Source of the DNA: Flavobacterium gillisiae
Lineage (GTDB): Bacteria > Bacteroidota > Bacteroidia > Flavobacteriales > Flavobacteriaceae
Direction: 5' to 3'
Assembly (NCBI RefSeq): GCF_900107635.1
Contig: NZ_FNRD01000007.1
Coordinates: 124,001-188,000, forward strand
Length of the DNA: 64,000 nt
Part shown: in pieces, positions 43,125 to 52,532 of the stretch
Layout: every line of letters begins with the position of its first letter
Numbering within the stretch: position 1 is the first letter of the stretch
Position numbers and translations under genes: made by a program
The notes under the pieces: generated by a model
Told to the model about the DNA's origin: nothing
The model's input: only the letters and a program-made list of their open reading frames with translations
Databases searched by the model: none

Positions 43125-43289
43125 TATTGATGTATATTTGTCTAAAATTTCCTCAAAAATAGGGATTAATTTTAAAAGGTTTAAAGTTTCAGGTTTAAAG
43201 TTAGTAGAATAGTTAGGTTTTACTTTTGAACAACATTAATCTTTAGAAATAGAAAACTTTAAACAAGGAAAACTTTAAACAAAAAATTA

Positions 43290-44114
43290 ATGACAATCAA
43301 CTGTAAAGGACAACTTATCGACTTATCAACTCCTAAAGTAATGGGGATTTTGAATGTGACTCCCAATTCGTTTTTTGATGGAGGAAAGTACAATGATGAA
43401 AGCGAACTATTGACTCAAGTCGGCAAAATGATAAATGATGGTGCTACTTTCATTGATATTGGAGCTTATTCCAGTAAACCTAGTGCAGAATTCGTTTCAG
43501 AAGAAGAAGAACTCGCCAGAATCATTCCTACAGTTCAATTAATATTGAAACATTTTCCGGAAGCCTTACTTTCCATCGATACTTTTAGAAGTGAAGTAGC
43601 GAAAGCTTGCATCGAAAACGGCGCGGCTATTATTAATGACATTTCGTCGGGAAACCTAGACGATGCGATGTTTGAAGTTATAGCCCAATATAAAGTTCCA
43701 TATATTATGATGCATATGCGCGGTACACCGCAAACGATGCAGAGTATGACGCACTATGATGATATCGTTAAAGAAATGCTTTTCTATTTTTCTGAAAAAA
43801 TAAGTAAGGCGAGGAGTTTAGGTATCAACGATTTGATTATTGATCCCGGTTTTGGCTTTGCTAAAACAATAGATCAGAACTATGAAGTAATGCGTAAAAC
43901 AGAATTATTTCAACTTTTAGAATTACCTTTATTAGTTGGCATTTCCAGAAAATCAATGATATATAAACCATTGAATATTAGTGCAGAAGAAGCCTTGAAC
44001 GGAACCACAGTTTTAAACACGATTGCCTTAGCTAAAGGAGCGAATATTCTCCGAGTTCACGATGTAAAAGAAGCGATGGAATGTGTGCAGCTTTGGAATA
44101 AAATGAATCTATAA
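43290..44114 (+). CDS. folP: Dihydropteroate synthase
   Basis: 274-residue cytosolic enzyme condensing p-aminobenzoate with dihydropterin pyrophosphate in folate synthesis; target of sulfonamides. Signatures: VMGILNVTPNSFFDGGKYND (17-36), FIDIGAYSSKPSA, SIDTFRSEVA, AIINDISSG, IIDPGFGFAKT and LLVGISRKSMI. Length is normal. A TACTTTTG box is at 43221-43228. It is divergent from DUF1599, an arrangement I recall as conserved in Bacteroidota. Confidence 0.97.
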   Translation: MTINCKGQLIDLSTPKVMGILNVTPNSFFDGGKYNDESELLTQVGKMINDGATFIDIGAYSSKPSAEFVSEEEELARIIPTVQLILKHFPEALLSIDTFRSEVAKACIENGAAIINDISSGNLDDAMFEVIAQYKVPYIMMHMRGTPQTMQSMTHYDDIVKEMLFYFSEKISKARSLGINDLIIDPGFGFAKTIDQNYEVMRKTELFQLLELPLLVGISRKSMIYKPLNISAEEALNGTTVLNTIALAKGANILRVHDVKEAMECVQLWNKMNL

Positions 44115-44206
44115 GTCGGAGACGAACATGGCTGCAATTCTATGAAAACAGGAATAAAGAAATGCTAATTCCATATTCCTTTATAAAAAATAAATAATAC
44201 ATACCT

Positions 44207-44827
44207 ATGAAATATTTAAGTTTAGTTATTCTTTTTCTAGTACTGTCCTGTGGAAATAAGGAAGATATCTTACTGCCCAAATCTAATGTAACAGTGGTGG
44301 CAGATGTTAAAGATCATTCGCCTATTTATATATTTTTTAGAACAAATGGCAAAGATACTTTGGCAGAAGTCAACCGAAAAAACAGCATCATTACAACCAA
44401 TTGGATTTTTAATATTGACAAGCGTCTGCCTTTGAGACTTGTTATCCCGGAAGTGATGAAACTACAAGATAAAAAGCGAAATGAAAAAGCCCATGTAAAC
44501 GAAAAGGCGGAGAATTATTATGCTTATGCCGATAGTATCGGGAAGAATATGGCTTTTATTCCTTTCACGAAGGTGTATTATAAAATCGAGAAGCCAATTG
44601 GAACTATTATCTATTTCGATAAAAATGATGAAATTTTAATTGAAAATAATGTTATTAAAAGAGAAAAAATTAAAGAGATGTGTACCACGATATTGCCAAA
44701 AAAATTAGCTGATAATTTTATTTTTATGTTTGATAAAAACATGAGCTACGGAATGTACATTCAAAATAAAATTTTTATTGAAAGTTTGAGATTGGATAGT
44801 AGGAATAGAGAGGAGTTTGTGTATTAA
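44207..44827 (+). CDS. Lipoprotein of unknown function
   Basis: 206 residues; lipoprotein signal MKYLSLVILFLVLSC with C15. The mature part has short beta-rich segments (VTVVADVKDHSPIYIFF) and a lysine-rich helix (KLQDKKRNEKAHVNEKAEN) but no domain I recognise. It follows folP by 92 bases on the same strand. The gap contains nothing clear. Confidence 0.7.
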   Translation: MKYLSLVILFLVLSCGNKEDILLPKSNVTVVADVKDHSPIYIFFRTNGKDTLAEVNRKNSIITTNWIFNIDKRLPLRLVIPEVMKLQDKKRNEKAHVNEKAENYYAYADSIGKNMAFIPFTKVYYKIEKPIGTIIYFDKNDEILIENNVIKREKIKEMCTTILPKKLADNFIFMFDKNMSYGMYIQNKIFIESLRLDSRNREEFVY

Positions 44828-44870
44828 AAGACACGATACTGACTACTAAAGACTGAACATTGATCACTTT

Positions 44871-45344
44871 TTATTGATGATGATACGGTTCATTCTTCAA
44901 AATAGTAAACCCACGATATAGTTGTTCTATAAAAAACAAACGCACCATTTGATGAGAGAATGTCATTAACGAAAGCGAAATCTTTCCTTGTGCTTTGGCG
45001 TAGACCATATCTGAAAAACCATAAGGGCCACCAATAACAAATACTAAAGTTTTTACCCCAGAATTCATTTTCTTTTGCAATTCTTCAGAGAAACCTACAC
45101 TAGAAAAATTTTTTCCATTTTCGTCCAATAAAATCAATTGGTCGGTAGGGGTTATTTTTGCCAAAATTAATTCGCCTTCTTTCTCTTTTTGTTGGCTTTC
45201 AGATAAGTTTTTTACATTCTTAATATCTGGAATAACCTCTAATTCAAACTTGATATAAAAAGACAATCGCTTGGTATAATCGTCAATCAAGGATTGTAAT
45301 GCTTTATTATCGGTTTTGCCAATGGCAATCAATTTGATATTCAT
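44871..45344 (-). CDS. rlmH: 23S rRNA (pseudouridine1915-N3)-methyltransferase RlmH
   Basis: 157-residue SPOUT methyltransferase acting on pseudouridine 1915 in helix 69 of 23S rRNA, late in 70S assembly. The trefoil-knot region is intact: LILLDENGKNFSS, VFVIGGPYGFSDMVYAKA, then ISLSLMTFSHQMVRLFFIEQLYRGFTI and the C-terminal NEPYHHQ. Length matches the family. It starts 6 bases after the upstream adenosine-deaminase-like gene ends, so the two share an mRNA. Confidence 0.97.
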   Translation of the reverse strand: MNIKLIAIGKTDNKALQSLIDDYTKRLSFYIKFELEVIPDIKNVKNLSESQQKEKEGELILAKITPTDQLILLDENGKNFSSVGFSEELQKKMNSGVKTLVFVIGGPYGFSDMVYAKAQGKISLSLMTFSHQMVRLFFIEQLYRGFTILKNEPYHHQ

Positions 45345-45350
45345 TAGAAT

Positions 45351-46769
45351 CTATTTTAAGGGGAAATTGGCTTCAAAATTTTTAAATCTCAAGTCAAGAT
45401 CTTTTAATAATTGTTTTTTCACCTTTTCGTCCTGTATAAAGCTGTAATTAATACTATTGTACACATACTGCTTAATATCAGCATAGGATACGTCTTTGTA
45501 TCTCTTCGTCAATAAAACATATTGTTCGGTCATATTAGTCCTTAATATTCCGGCATCGTCAGTACTAATTACGATAGGCACATTGAATGCTCTATATAAA
45601 GAGATAGGATGGCGATTTTCTTTGACTTTCAAAATGAATTCGTTACTCACTAGATTGATTTCGATGGCAACCTTGTTTTTTGCCATATAGCGTAACAAAT
45701 CGTATGACTTTGCTTCGTACGCCATGTCAACTCCATGTCCAATACGATTGGCTCCAGCAGTATAAACCGCATCGTTTATATGCGAAGTTAGATCTTCAGG
45801 TTGAACCAGTCCTAAGGTAAGTTCGCCTGCATGCATCGAGTATTTTACGTCAGGAAATTTAGTATGGCAATAGTTGAACATTACCATGTGTAACCAATAA
45901 TCCTTCATCGAGGTTTCACCATCTTCCGGAGAAACAATATTAACACCAGCCATTAACGGACTGCTGTCTGCAGAGATAAATGCAACCACTAAATTTTTGA
46001 ATAAATCAACAGGTTCCATAAAACGCAATACAAAATTTTGATAACGCATAGTAAAACGTTCATCATCAATTTTTAAATCCGTATGTAATTTAGCTACAAA
46101 GTTCGTATTGAAATCATTAGCATCCGCTGCCGCATCCCTTTTTAACATTGTGCTGTACAGCGTATCAAGAAGTGATTTAACCCCTTTTTCGTTTCTGTTG
46201 TTTGCCAATTGTCTTAATTGGGTATTAAAACCAAATAAATCAGCAGTATTGATTTTAGAAGGGATAGTCGAGAACTCGGTTTCGATGTAACTGACGTTTT
46301 CCTTAATTGCTCTGTTTTTTAGTTCCAATAAACCTTCGCCAAAATGCCCCACAATTGCCGGACTGAACTTTCCAAAAGACTCAAAAAACAATTTGTCTGA
46401 CGGATAGCTTACGTGATTATAGTCTTTTACAGACCATTTTTCCATTATTTTTTGTTTGTAAACTCCTAGTTCACCACGATTAGCTATGGCAGAGAATTTT
46501 TCCCATGTTCCAGTCGCGGGTTTTTCCTTAAGGACCTCCATAGTGGTAGTATTCAAGTAAAAGTCTTCGGTTATTGCGTCTTCTAACATTGGTTCGGCAT
46601 AAATGGAACCACTAAAATGGTGGTGTAGATCTCCTCCTTTTGGCATTTGAGAAAAGAAAGCTGTAAGTTCAGCTTCATTATTTCTGATTTTCTCTAAGTA
46701 AAGGCTAGGGGACTGTGAGTAGCTTAGATTCAGCATTGCCGAAAAAAGAAGCGTATAAATTAATTTCAT
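45351..46769 (-). CDS. Secreted adenosine-deaminase-like amidohydrolase (ADGF/CECR1-like)
   Basis: 472 residues from the ATG at 46769, which begins a signal peptide (MKLIYTLLFSAMLNLSYSQ); the longer frame to 46853 lacks support. Metal-dependent hydrolase of the adenosine deaminase superfamily: GDLHHHFSGS (H49-H51 region), MHAGE (zinc His and catalytic Glu), RIGHGVDM and STDDAG with metal ligand Asp. It resembles secreted ADGF-type deaminases more than cytosolic ADA, being longer and exported. It may scavenge extracellular purine nucleosides; the actual substrate is unknown. Upstream of and co-transcribed with rlmH. Confidence 0.85.
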   Translation of the reverse strand: MKLIYTLLFSAMLNLSYSQSPSLYLEKIRNNEAELTAFFSQMPKGGDLHHHFSGSIYAEPMLEDAITEDFYLNTTTMEVLKEKPATGTWEKFSAIANRGELGVYKQKIMEKWSVKDYNHVSYPSDKLFFESFGKFSPAIVGHFGEGLLELKNRAIKENVSYIETEFSTIPSKINTADLFGFNTQLRQLANNRNEKGVKSLLDTLYSTMLKRDAAADANDFNTNFVAKLHTDLKIDDERFTMRYQNFVLRFMEPVDLFKNLVVAFISADSSPLMAGVNIVSPEDGETSMKDYWLHMVMFNYCHTKFPDVKYSMHAGELTLGLVQPEDLTSHINDAVYTAGANRIGHGVDMAYEAKSYDLLRYMAKNKVAIEINLVSNEFILKVKENRHPISLYRAFNVPIVISTDDAGILRTNMTEQYVLLTKRYKDVSYADIKQYVYNSINYSFIQDEKVKKQLLKDLDLRFKNFEANFPLK

Positions 46770-46942
46770 AATATCTGTTTTTGTGGTTCCGATAATTATC
46801 GGTAAAATATAAGCAAAGGAATTCATTTTGAGTACCTGAATTATAGTTTGCATATCATTATATCTATTCTAAATGTGCTATTCAGAATAAATTGGAGGCA
46901 AATATAAGCGATTAAACGTTTAAAAAAAATAGCCGATATGAA

Positions 46943-48886
46943 TTACTCTTTTTTCAATGTAACATTAAATGGAGGAGCTTGATATTCTTTGCCCAAATAA
47001 TTCTCAGGAATAGTGGTTCTATTTCCATCTCTTGCTGCGCGATAATGTGGCGACATAATTTCAATTCCTCTTTCATTACACACATCTTGAATGTTTTGAT
47101 GTAGATCAGAATAGATTACCGCCTGCTTGTTAGGCTCTTTGATATACGCATTGATCTCATAAGATACATAGAAATCATCTAGACTGGTTTGTAATACAAA
47201 AGGTTTTGGTTCTTGTAAAATTAATGCTGTTTTTAAAGCAGCATCAATCAATGCTTGATGCATGTCTTTCCAGGGCACATCGTAACCAATAGTTACTGTG
47301 GAGTGAATAATCAGCCCTTTCTCAGGAGCATCGCTACTGTAATTAATCGTGTGGCTACTCATCACGGTCGAGTTAGGAATAGAGATGATTTCGTTTTTAA
47401 TTGTTCTTATTCGGGTGACTAATAATGACTTTTCGATTACGTCACCTACCACTTCGCCAATTTTTACTCGGTCGCCAATTTTAAACAAGCGCATATACGT
47501 CAGTATTAAACCAGCAATAATATTCGAAAGTGATCCTGCTGAACCAAACGTAAACAGGAAACCCAGAAAAACAGAAACGCCTTGAAATACAGGGGAATCA
47601 CTTCCAGGAAGATAGGGGAAAATTACGACAACCATAAAAGCAAATACAATTACTCTTATAATTTGATAGGTGGGATTAGCCCAATCTGGAAAAAAACCAG
47701 GTAGTTCTAAATTCCCTTTTTCAATTTCATTTTTAAGGAACTTAATTCCTTTTAATACATAACGGAACACAAAAATAATGACTAAGATCGTAATCAAATT
47801 TGGTAGATAATTCCAAAAACCAAGACCTATCTTTTTAAGCGGATTTAGGATATATCCAAAAAGGGTAGAAGCAAATCCTTTAGTCCATGGGAAAATCCCA
47901 AAGAGAATGGGTAAGGCAATATAAACGAGTAATGCGATTAGCAACCACTTAAGCACCGTGTTGATATTAAGCAATGCATTCACCTGTTGTTTAGCGTCAA
48001 ATAAAATGAAGTTCCTGATTCTTATTCCTTGGATTCGTTTGTCTTCCTGAAATTTAATTTTAAATGCTGTCCAGTTAAAAAACTTCTTCAAATAAGAAAT
48101 TAATACAAACATAATAATCAAGACAAGTAATGCTAATCCGATTTCTTTGGCTAATGTGGCCAAGCTGGTTTCACTTTTGTATTTGATTATAGCGGCACTA
48201 ATCAATGCTTTGTATTTCTTTGCCAATGCCTGTTTTGTGGTATTGTTCCAAAGAGCATCATTTTCAGTAATACTCATAATAATGCTTTCGCCATTCACTA
48301 AATCCAAGCTTGTTTCTGTTTCAACTGTTTTGATGGAATCTGCATTGAAACTGAATAAATCAGCTAGATTTTTTATTCGAACACTAATAGCATCAGCTCT
48401 GTCCTTGGCTGAAAAACTACCTAACTTACTGTAGATGTGAAATAAAGTGTCATTAAAAAATCCGTTAACTGGATATCCTTTAGCGGTAAGCCGCATTGAA
48501 TTAATTTGCGCTTTCTTTTCAGTAAGGCGTAGCGAGTCTTTTTCATGTAACGCTAGTAGTTGTTTTTCTAGGTCTTCTTTTTTAAGATTATCGGTTGTTT
48601 TTAAGGAAAGGAGTTGCTTTTCTAATGCCACTTTTTTGATGGAATCGGTAAGGCGTTGCGCTTCAATAATAGACAGTTTTTTGTTGAATGCCTGAATTAG
48701 GGAAGTGTTTATGGAATCATTTTGCTTATTGATGCTATCGTTTTGTGATAAGGCCGCCGCCGAAGTCAACAGTAAAAAAACACTTAATAATATGGTTTTT
48801 ATTTTTCTAATAATAAAACCCGAAACAGTTTTATTTGATAGAGAAAGGAAAATGTTTTTATGATATTTAGTAGGTAGGTGCTGCAT
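46943..48886 (-). CDS. MscS-type mechanosensitive ion channel, large form
   Basis: 647 residues. Signal-like hydrophobic segment at about 28-48 (TILLSVFLLLTSAAALSQ), a periplasmic coiled coil (about 50-130), five or more membrane helices between 245 and 460, then the MscS core: pore helix FLFTFGSAGSLSNIIAGLILTYMRLFKIGDRVKIGEVVGDV, the beta domain IRTIKNEIISIPNS and a C-terminal alpha/beta domain. It opens under membrane tension to release solutes in hypo-osmotic shock. The N-terminus is MscK/MscM-like in layout. It follows the DUF2254 gene by 38 bases on the same strand. Confidence 0.9.
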   Translation of the reverse strand: MQHLPTKYHKNIFLSLSNKTVSGFIIRKIKTILLSVFLLLTSAAALSQNDSINKQNDSINTSLIQAFNKKLSIIEAQRLTDSIKKVALEKQLLSLKTTDNLKKEDLEKQLLALHEKDSLRLTEKKAQINSMRLTAKGYPVNGFFNDTLFHIYSKLGSFSAKDRADAISVRIKNLADLFSFNADSIKTVETETSLDLVNGESIIMSITENDALWNNTTKQALAKKYKALISAAIIKYKSETSLATLAKEIGLALLVLIIMFVLISYLKKFFNWTAFKIKFQEDKRIQGIRIRNFILFDAKQQVNALLNINTVLKWLLIALLVYIALPILFGIFPWTKGFASTLFGYILNPLKKIGLGFWNYLPNLITILVIIFVFRYVLKGIKFLKNEIEKGNLELPGFFPDWANPTYQIIRVIVFAFMVVVIFPYLPGSDSPVFQGVSVFLGFLFTFGSAGSLSNIIAGLILTYMRLFKIGDRVKIGEVVGDVIEKSLLVTRIRTIKNEIISIPNSTVMSSHTINYSSDAPEKGLIIHSTVTIGYDVPWKDMHQALIDAALKTALILQEPKPFVLQTSLDDFYVSYEINAYIKEPNKQAVIYSDLHQNIQDVCNERGIEIMSPHYRAARDGNRTTIPENYLGKEYQAPPFNVTLKKE

Positions 48887-48924
48887 AAATTAGTTCCGTT
48901 AAAGGTATTGAAAACTGTATTTTT

Positions 48925-50187
48925 TTATGTTTTTTTGGTAAATAAACTCTCGCTTTTTAATAGGCTAAGATCTCCATTAAATTTCATTTCTATTTCTGCC
49001 CTTTCATAAGCTTGATGGGAATGATGCATTGCGGCTATTTTTATAGCAGAATTATCGATGGCATAAACGCTGTTAAAGGCTTTTTGAAGGCGGATCATCA
49101 CTTCAATATTTCCTGCACCATCTCGAGCTAAGGGTCTAAATGCATCTTCAAATAAATCTTCAATTGTAAGTTCTGGAACTGCAACTCGGTCATATGGTTT
49201 TTTCTCTGCTTTTTTCGAGTGAAGTGGTTCCGCCCACAAAGAAAATAAACGGACATAACTGCTGATTATTTGTATTGCTGTACCAGGGTCATTGATGGCA
49301 GGAGATAAAGCACGGCTGGCAATTTCACTTAAAGTAATAAGTCCAAAACGAGGATCTTCATCAAAATACCTCATATCACCTATTACAAAAGCTTTTCTTA
49401 GATCATTGTAATCATTCTCGGTGGTTGTATTTTTTTGTAGCGAGATATAAAACAAAGGCCTGTCTATAGAAGAAAAACTTCCAGGAATAGCATTTATAGT
49501 AATCAGCGCATCTAATTTTTCTGCAGTTTCCTGTAGTTTAGACAGGTAGATTTGCTGGACATAGCCGGTAAATTCACCATAAACGGCTGTGCCTTTTTCT
49601 TGATTTGGATTAATAACTATTCCGTTTAGCGTAGGTGACGCTAATCTGTTTTTTATCGCTTTTGCAGTAGCATCTTCTACTAATTTAATGGTGTGGCCCA
49701 TGCGTCCCAATCGCGAAATACGCTCCACCCATCGTAAAAAAGTAAGAATAACTAATGCGAAAAATAGTAGTGTAAAAACAAATAAAGTAAAGTTACCTGC
49801 GACACCATAATAGCCGTTTTTTAGCGCTACTGTGGCCACAATACTATAAATAAACGAACCTATAAAAACAGACAGTGCGTTTCGAGAAACGTCATCGGCA
49901 ATGATTAGTTTAAAAGAGCGAGGAGTGGCTGTGTTACTAGCTGCTGAAAAAGCAGAAATCATTGAGCCCACGGCGAAAATAGCAATTACTAACATGCTCG
50001 ATGAAATAGTATGTAGTAATGTTTCTAAGGATTCTGTATTTATTTCAGGAACTAATTCATGAAGACGTGTACTGTCAGCCACTTGTGCAATTAGTGCTCC
50101 CAAGATGGAAAGCATGCAAAAAATCAATGGTCTAAACCATAGTTTTTCTCTTAGGCGATTCATTGCAAAAAGCACATTTTCTCTCAT
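48925..50187 (-). CDS. DUF2254 membrane protein
   Basis: 420 residues with four N-terminal membrane helices (FCMLSILGALIAQVA; SSSMLVIAIFAVGSMISAFSAAS; VFIGSFIYSIVATVAL; FTLFVFTLLFFALVILTFL) and a large cytosolic C-terminal part (TGYVQQIYLSKL; DPRFGLITLSEIASRALSPAINDPGTAIQ), the hallmark of DUF2254. Function is unknown. It sits directly upstream of the MscS-type channel and likely shares its mRNA, which suggests a role connected with membrane stress; that is inference only. Confidence 0.9.
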   Translation of the reverse strand: MRENVLFAMNRLREKLWFRPLIFCMLSILGALIAQVADSTRLHELVPEINTESLETLLHTISSSMLVIAIFAVGSMISAFSAASNTATPRSFKLIIADDVSRNALSVFIGSFIYSIVATVALKNGYYGVAGNFTLFVFTLLFFALVILTFLRWVERISRLGRMGHTIKLVEDATAKAIKNRLASPTLNGIVINPNQEKGTAVYGEFTGYVQQIYLSKLQETAEKLDALITINAIPGSFSSIDRPLFYISLQKNTTTENDYNDLRKAFVIGDMRYFDEDPRFGLITLSEIASRALSPAINDPGTAIQIISSYVRLFSLWAEPLHSKKAEKKPYDRVAVPELTIEDLFEDAFRPLARDGAGNIEVMIRLQKAFNSVYAIDNSAIKIAAMHHSHQAYERAEIEMKFNGDLSLLKSESLFTKKT

Positions 50188-50610
50188 AAATGGAAGGTTT
50201 GGGACTAAATTAATATTTATTTCTTTAATTAACTAAAATCCTTCGTCGTTACGGTTTTCTAACAATAGGTACGAAAAGGTTTTTTTTTAGCCTCTTCAAT
50301 GCTTTTTCACGAAATGATAAACGTTTTTAAAATTTTAATAAAAGCGAATGATATTGGTTTTGAATACATTAGTATACCGAAATCAGATTTTAAACTAGAG
50401 AGATTATTTACAGTAGAAATATATGGATAATAATAAGGGAAGGGTTTGAAATGGAATCACGTGAATAGTAATTTTATGCAAGATGAATAGGAAGTAGATA
50501 AAGGTAATTTTATAAAAAACGCTACTATGGACTAAGATGAACTGCTATTGATATTATGAAAAAAAGGACGAATACTTTATTTGTAAGAGTATTGCAACAA
50601 ACTATGACGC
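50188..50610. other. 423-bp intergenic region
   Basis: AT-rich, no convincing open frame, terminator or RNA structure seen. It separates the small lipoprotein gene pair from the DUF2254-MscS unit and must contain the promoter of the latter, but I find no clear TAnnTTTG pair on the minus strand. Confidence 0.5.
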
Positions 50611-51039
50611 CTAGTTTGTTTTCCTGTACTCCAAACGTGGGCCGTCGCAGTTTTGCCAGGTACTGACTAAGACATCAGTAGTGTCGTAATAAAGTTCTTC
50701 TTTTAAATTGCCGTAACAGCTGCCAATGATATCACTTTGAGATGAATAAGTAAGTTCAAAATAAGTTTCGGTACTGGTTATTGTGGTTTTGTATGTCCCT
50801 GCACTTTTAGAAGTATTGCCATCTCGTGTTCTAGACTTGGTAAAAGTACCATTATCATTAAGTAAATAGAATTCCTGCCACTCCATAGCAGCGCCGGAAG
50901 CTTCAGAATTTAAGGTTCTGCCGCTCATTTTTACCAACTCCCATTTGCCTTGAGAACTAGTCTCTGAAACATCAACATCTGTACCTGAACAGGAAGTAAG
51001 AAGGGTAAATGCGATAAATATTATGATAGCTGATTTCAT
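50611..51039 (-). CDS. Small lipocalin-like lipoprotein
   Basis: 142 residues, lipoprotein signal MKSAIIIFIAFTLLTSC with C17. The mature part reads as a short lipocalin-like barrel: GKWELVKMSGR, FYLLNDNGTFTKSRTRDG, SAGTYKTT and a closing RLEYRKTN, with a Cys pair (GSCYGN; QNCDGP) that may form a disulfide. Many Bacteroidota lipoproteins follow this plan without known function. Its ATG overlaps the stop of the upstream 70-codon gene by four bases (ATGA), so translation is coupled. Confidence 0.72.
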   Translation of the reverse strand: MKSAIIIFIAFTLLTSCSGTDVDVSETSSQGKWELVKMSGRTLNSEASGAAMEWQEFYLLNDNGTFTKSRTRDGNTSKSAGTYKTTITSTETYFELTYSSQSDIIGSCYGNLKEELYYDTTDVLVSTWQNCDGPRLEYRKTN

Positions 51040-51248
51040 TTTGTTCTTATTGTTTTAATAGTCCTTCTTTTGTCAAAATAAATTTTAAAAAACAGTAAAG
51101 CAACCGCTAATCTAAATAGCCGGTAAATCCAAATATTGGCATTCCAAAATAATAATTCGTGTGATGAACCCTTATCGAATAAGGAGTCTACAAAGATAAG
51201 AAAAGAAATAATTGCTAATATAAGGTAGACAGTATTGGGTATTTTCAT
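51036..51248 (-). CDS. Small two-helix membrane protein of unknown function
   Basis: 70 residues: hydrophobic helices at about 6-22 (VYLILAIISFLIFVDSL) and 42-58 (YRLFRLAVALLFFKIYF), with a basic tail (DKRRTIKTIRTK). No family recognised. The four-base overlap with the lipocalin-like gene supports it being a real gene rather than a chance frame. Confidence 0.6.
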   Translation of the reverse strand: MKIPNTVYLILAIISFLIFVDSLFDKGSSHELLFWNANIWIYRLFRLAVALLFFKIYFDKRRTIKTIRTK

Positions 51249-51617
51249 TTTGAGTTCTTTTGTTTATTCTAGATTTTATCTGCTTGTCTTCTTTTCGCTG
51301 TTTATAACTTTTTTTTGAACCGTCGGCTGCGGTATTTATACTCTTTCCAAATATAAGAATTATTTTACTAAGGGTCTAAAGATCAAATTGTGTCTTTTTT
51401 ATTAGGACAAGCTGATTGTTGGGGGATTGATTTTTTTTATTAAAATAAGTGTTCAGCTGATCTGCAGTTAATTAGTCATGTGACGGCTGCTTTTTTATAT
51501 GTAGCAGTTTTATTTCTTCAAGTTAGCTAATTATTGGGAACTCCATATCAATAGGGAAACTAATTTTCAATTTGACAAAAATTACCTACTTTAGCATTAT
51601 ATAAATTTCAGAGAAAG
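51249..51617. other. 369-bp intergenic region before nadC
   Basis: Divergent promoter region between the small membrane-protein gene and nadC. No open frame looks coding. Near nadC a TTTGAC (51571-51576) and TACTTTAG (51589-51596) resemble promoter elements, but the spacing is shorter than the usual 19 bases. No hairpin terminator is seen. Confidence 0.4.
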
Positions 51618-52475
51618 ATGATTAGCGAAGCACAATTTCAAAACGAGTTACAGATACTAATTGCAAATGCCACTCGAGAAGATGTAGGCGATGGAGACCA
51701 TAGTTCGCTTGCTTGTATTCCTGATTCGGCAGAAGGTAAAGCAAAACTATTAGTCAAAGATGACGGGATTATCGCTGGTGTTGAATTTGCCAAAATGATA
51801 TTCCATTACGTAGATCCAAAATTGACAATAGAGACTTTTATAGTTGACGGTACGCCTGTGAAATACGGTGATATAGTGTTTCATGTTTCAGGAAGTTCAC
51901 AATCTATCCTGAAAGCAGAAAGGATGGTATTGAATTCAATGCAACGTATGTCAGCCATTGCTACTAAAACCAATAAATATGTCAAATTACTAGAAGGAAC
52001 GAATACTAAAATCCTGGATACCCGCAAAACTACACCTGGTTTTCGCGTTGCCGAAAAATGGGCCGTAAAATTGGGTGGAGGAGAGAACCACCGTTTTGCT
52101 TTATATGACATGATTATGCTCAAAGACAACCATATTGATTTTGCAGGCGGAATAGCTTTGGCTATAGCTAAAACTAAGGCGTATCTAAAAGAAAAGCAAC
52201 TGGATTTGAAGATCATTGTCGAGGCTAGAGACTTGAATGAAGTCAAAGAAATAATTGCCTGTGGAGGTATTTATAGGATTTTGTTGGATAATTTTGATTA
52301 TGAAATGACGAGAAAGGCAGTAGTCTTTATTGGGAATCAAAGCTTAACAGAATCTTCGGGAAATATTAATGAAGAAACCTTAAGAGCATATGCTGAATGT
52401 GGAGTGAATTATATATCTTCGGGTGCTTTAACGCATTCTGTTTATAATATGGATTTAAGTTTAAAAGCGATTTAA
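51618..52475 (+). CDS. nadC: Nicotinate-nucleotide diphosphorylase (carboxylating), quinolinate phosphoribosyltransferase
   Basis: 285-residue cytosolic enzyme converting quinolinate and PRPP to nicotinate mononucleotide, third step of de novo NAD synthesis. Family motifs: EDVGDGDHSSLACIP near the N-terminus, SSQSILKAERMVLNSMQRMSAIAT, ILDTRKTTPGFRVAEKWAVKLGGGENHRFALYDMIMLKDNHI and the C-terminal SSGALTHS. Length is normal. nadA and nadB are not in the window. The yihY-like gene follows after 57 bases. Confidence 0.97.
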   Translation: MISEAQFQNELQILIANATREDVGDGDHSSLACIPDSAEGKAKLLVKDDGIIAGVEFAKMIFHYVDPKLTIETFIVDGTPVKYGDIVFHVSGSSQSILKAERMVLNSMQRMSAIATKTNKYVKLLEGTNTKILDTRKTTPGFRVAEKWAVKLGGGENHRFALYDMIMLKDNHIDFAGGIALAIAKTKAYLKEKQLDLKIIVEARDLNEVKEIIACGGIYRILLDNFDYEMTRKAVVFIGNQSLTESSGNINEETLRAYAECGVNYISSGALTHSVYNMDLSLKAI

Positions 52476-52532
52476 AGTAATTGTTTTGTAACCTAATACA
52501 CATAGATACCCGAAACTTGCAACCTGAATACA

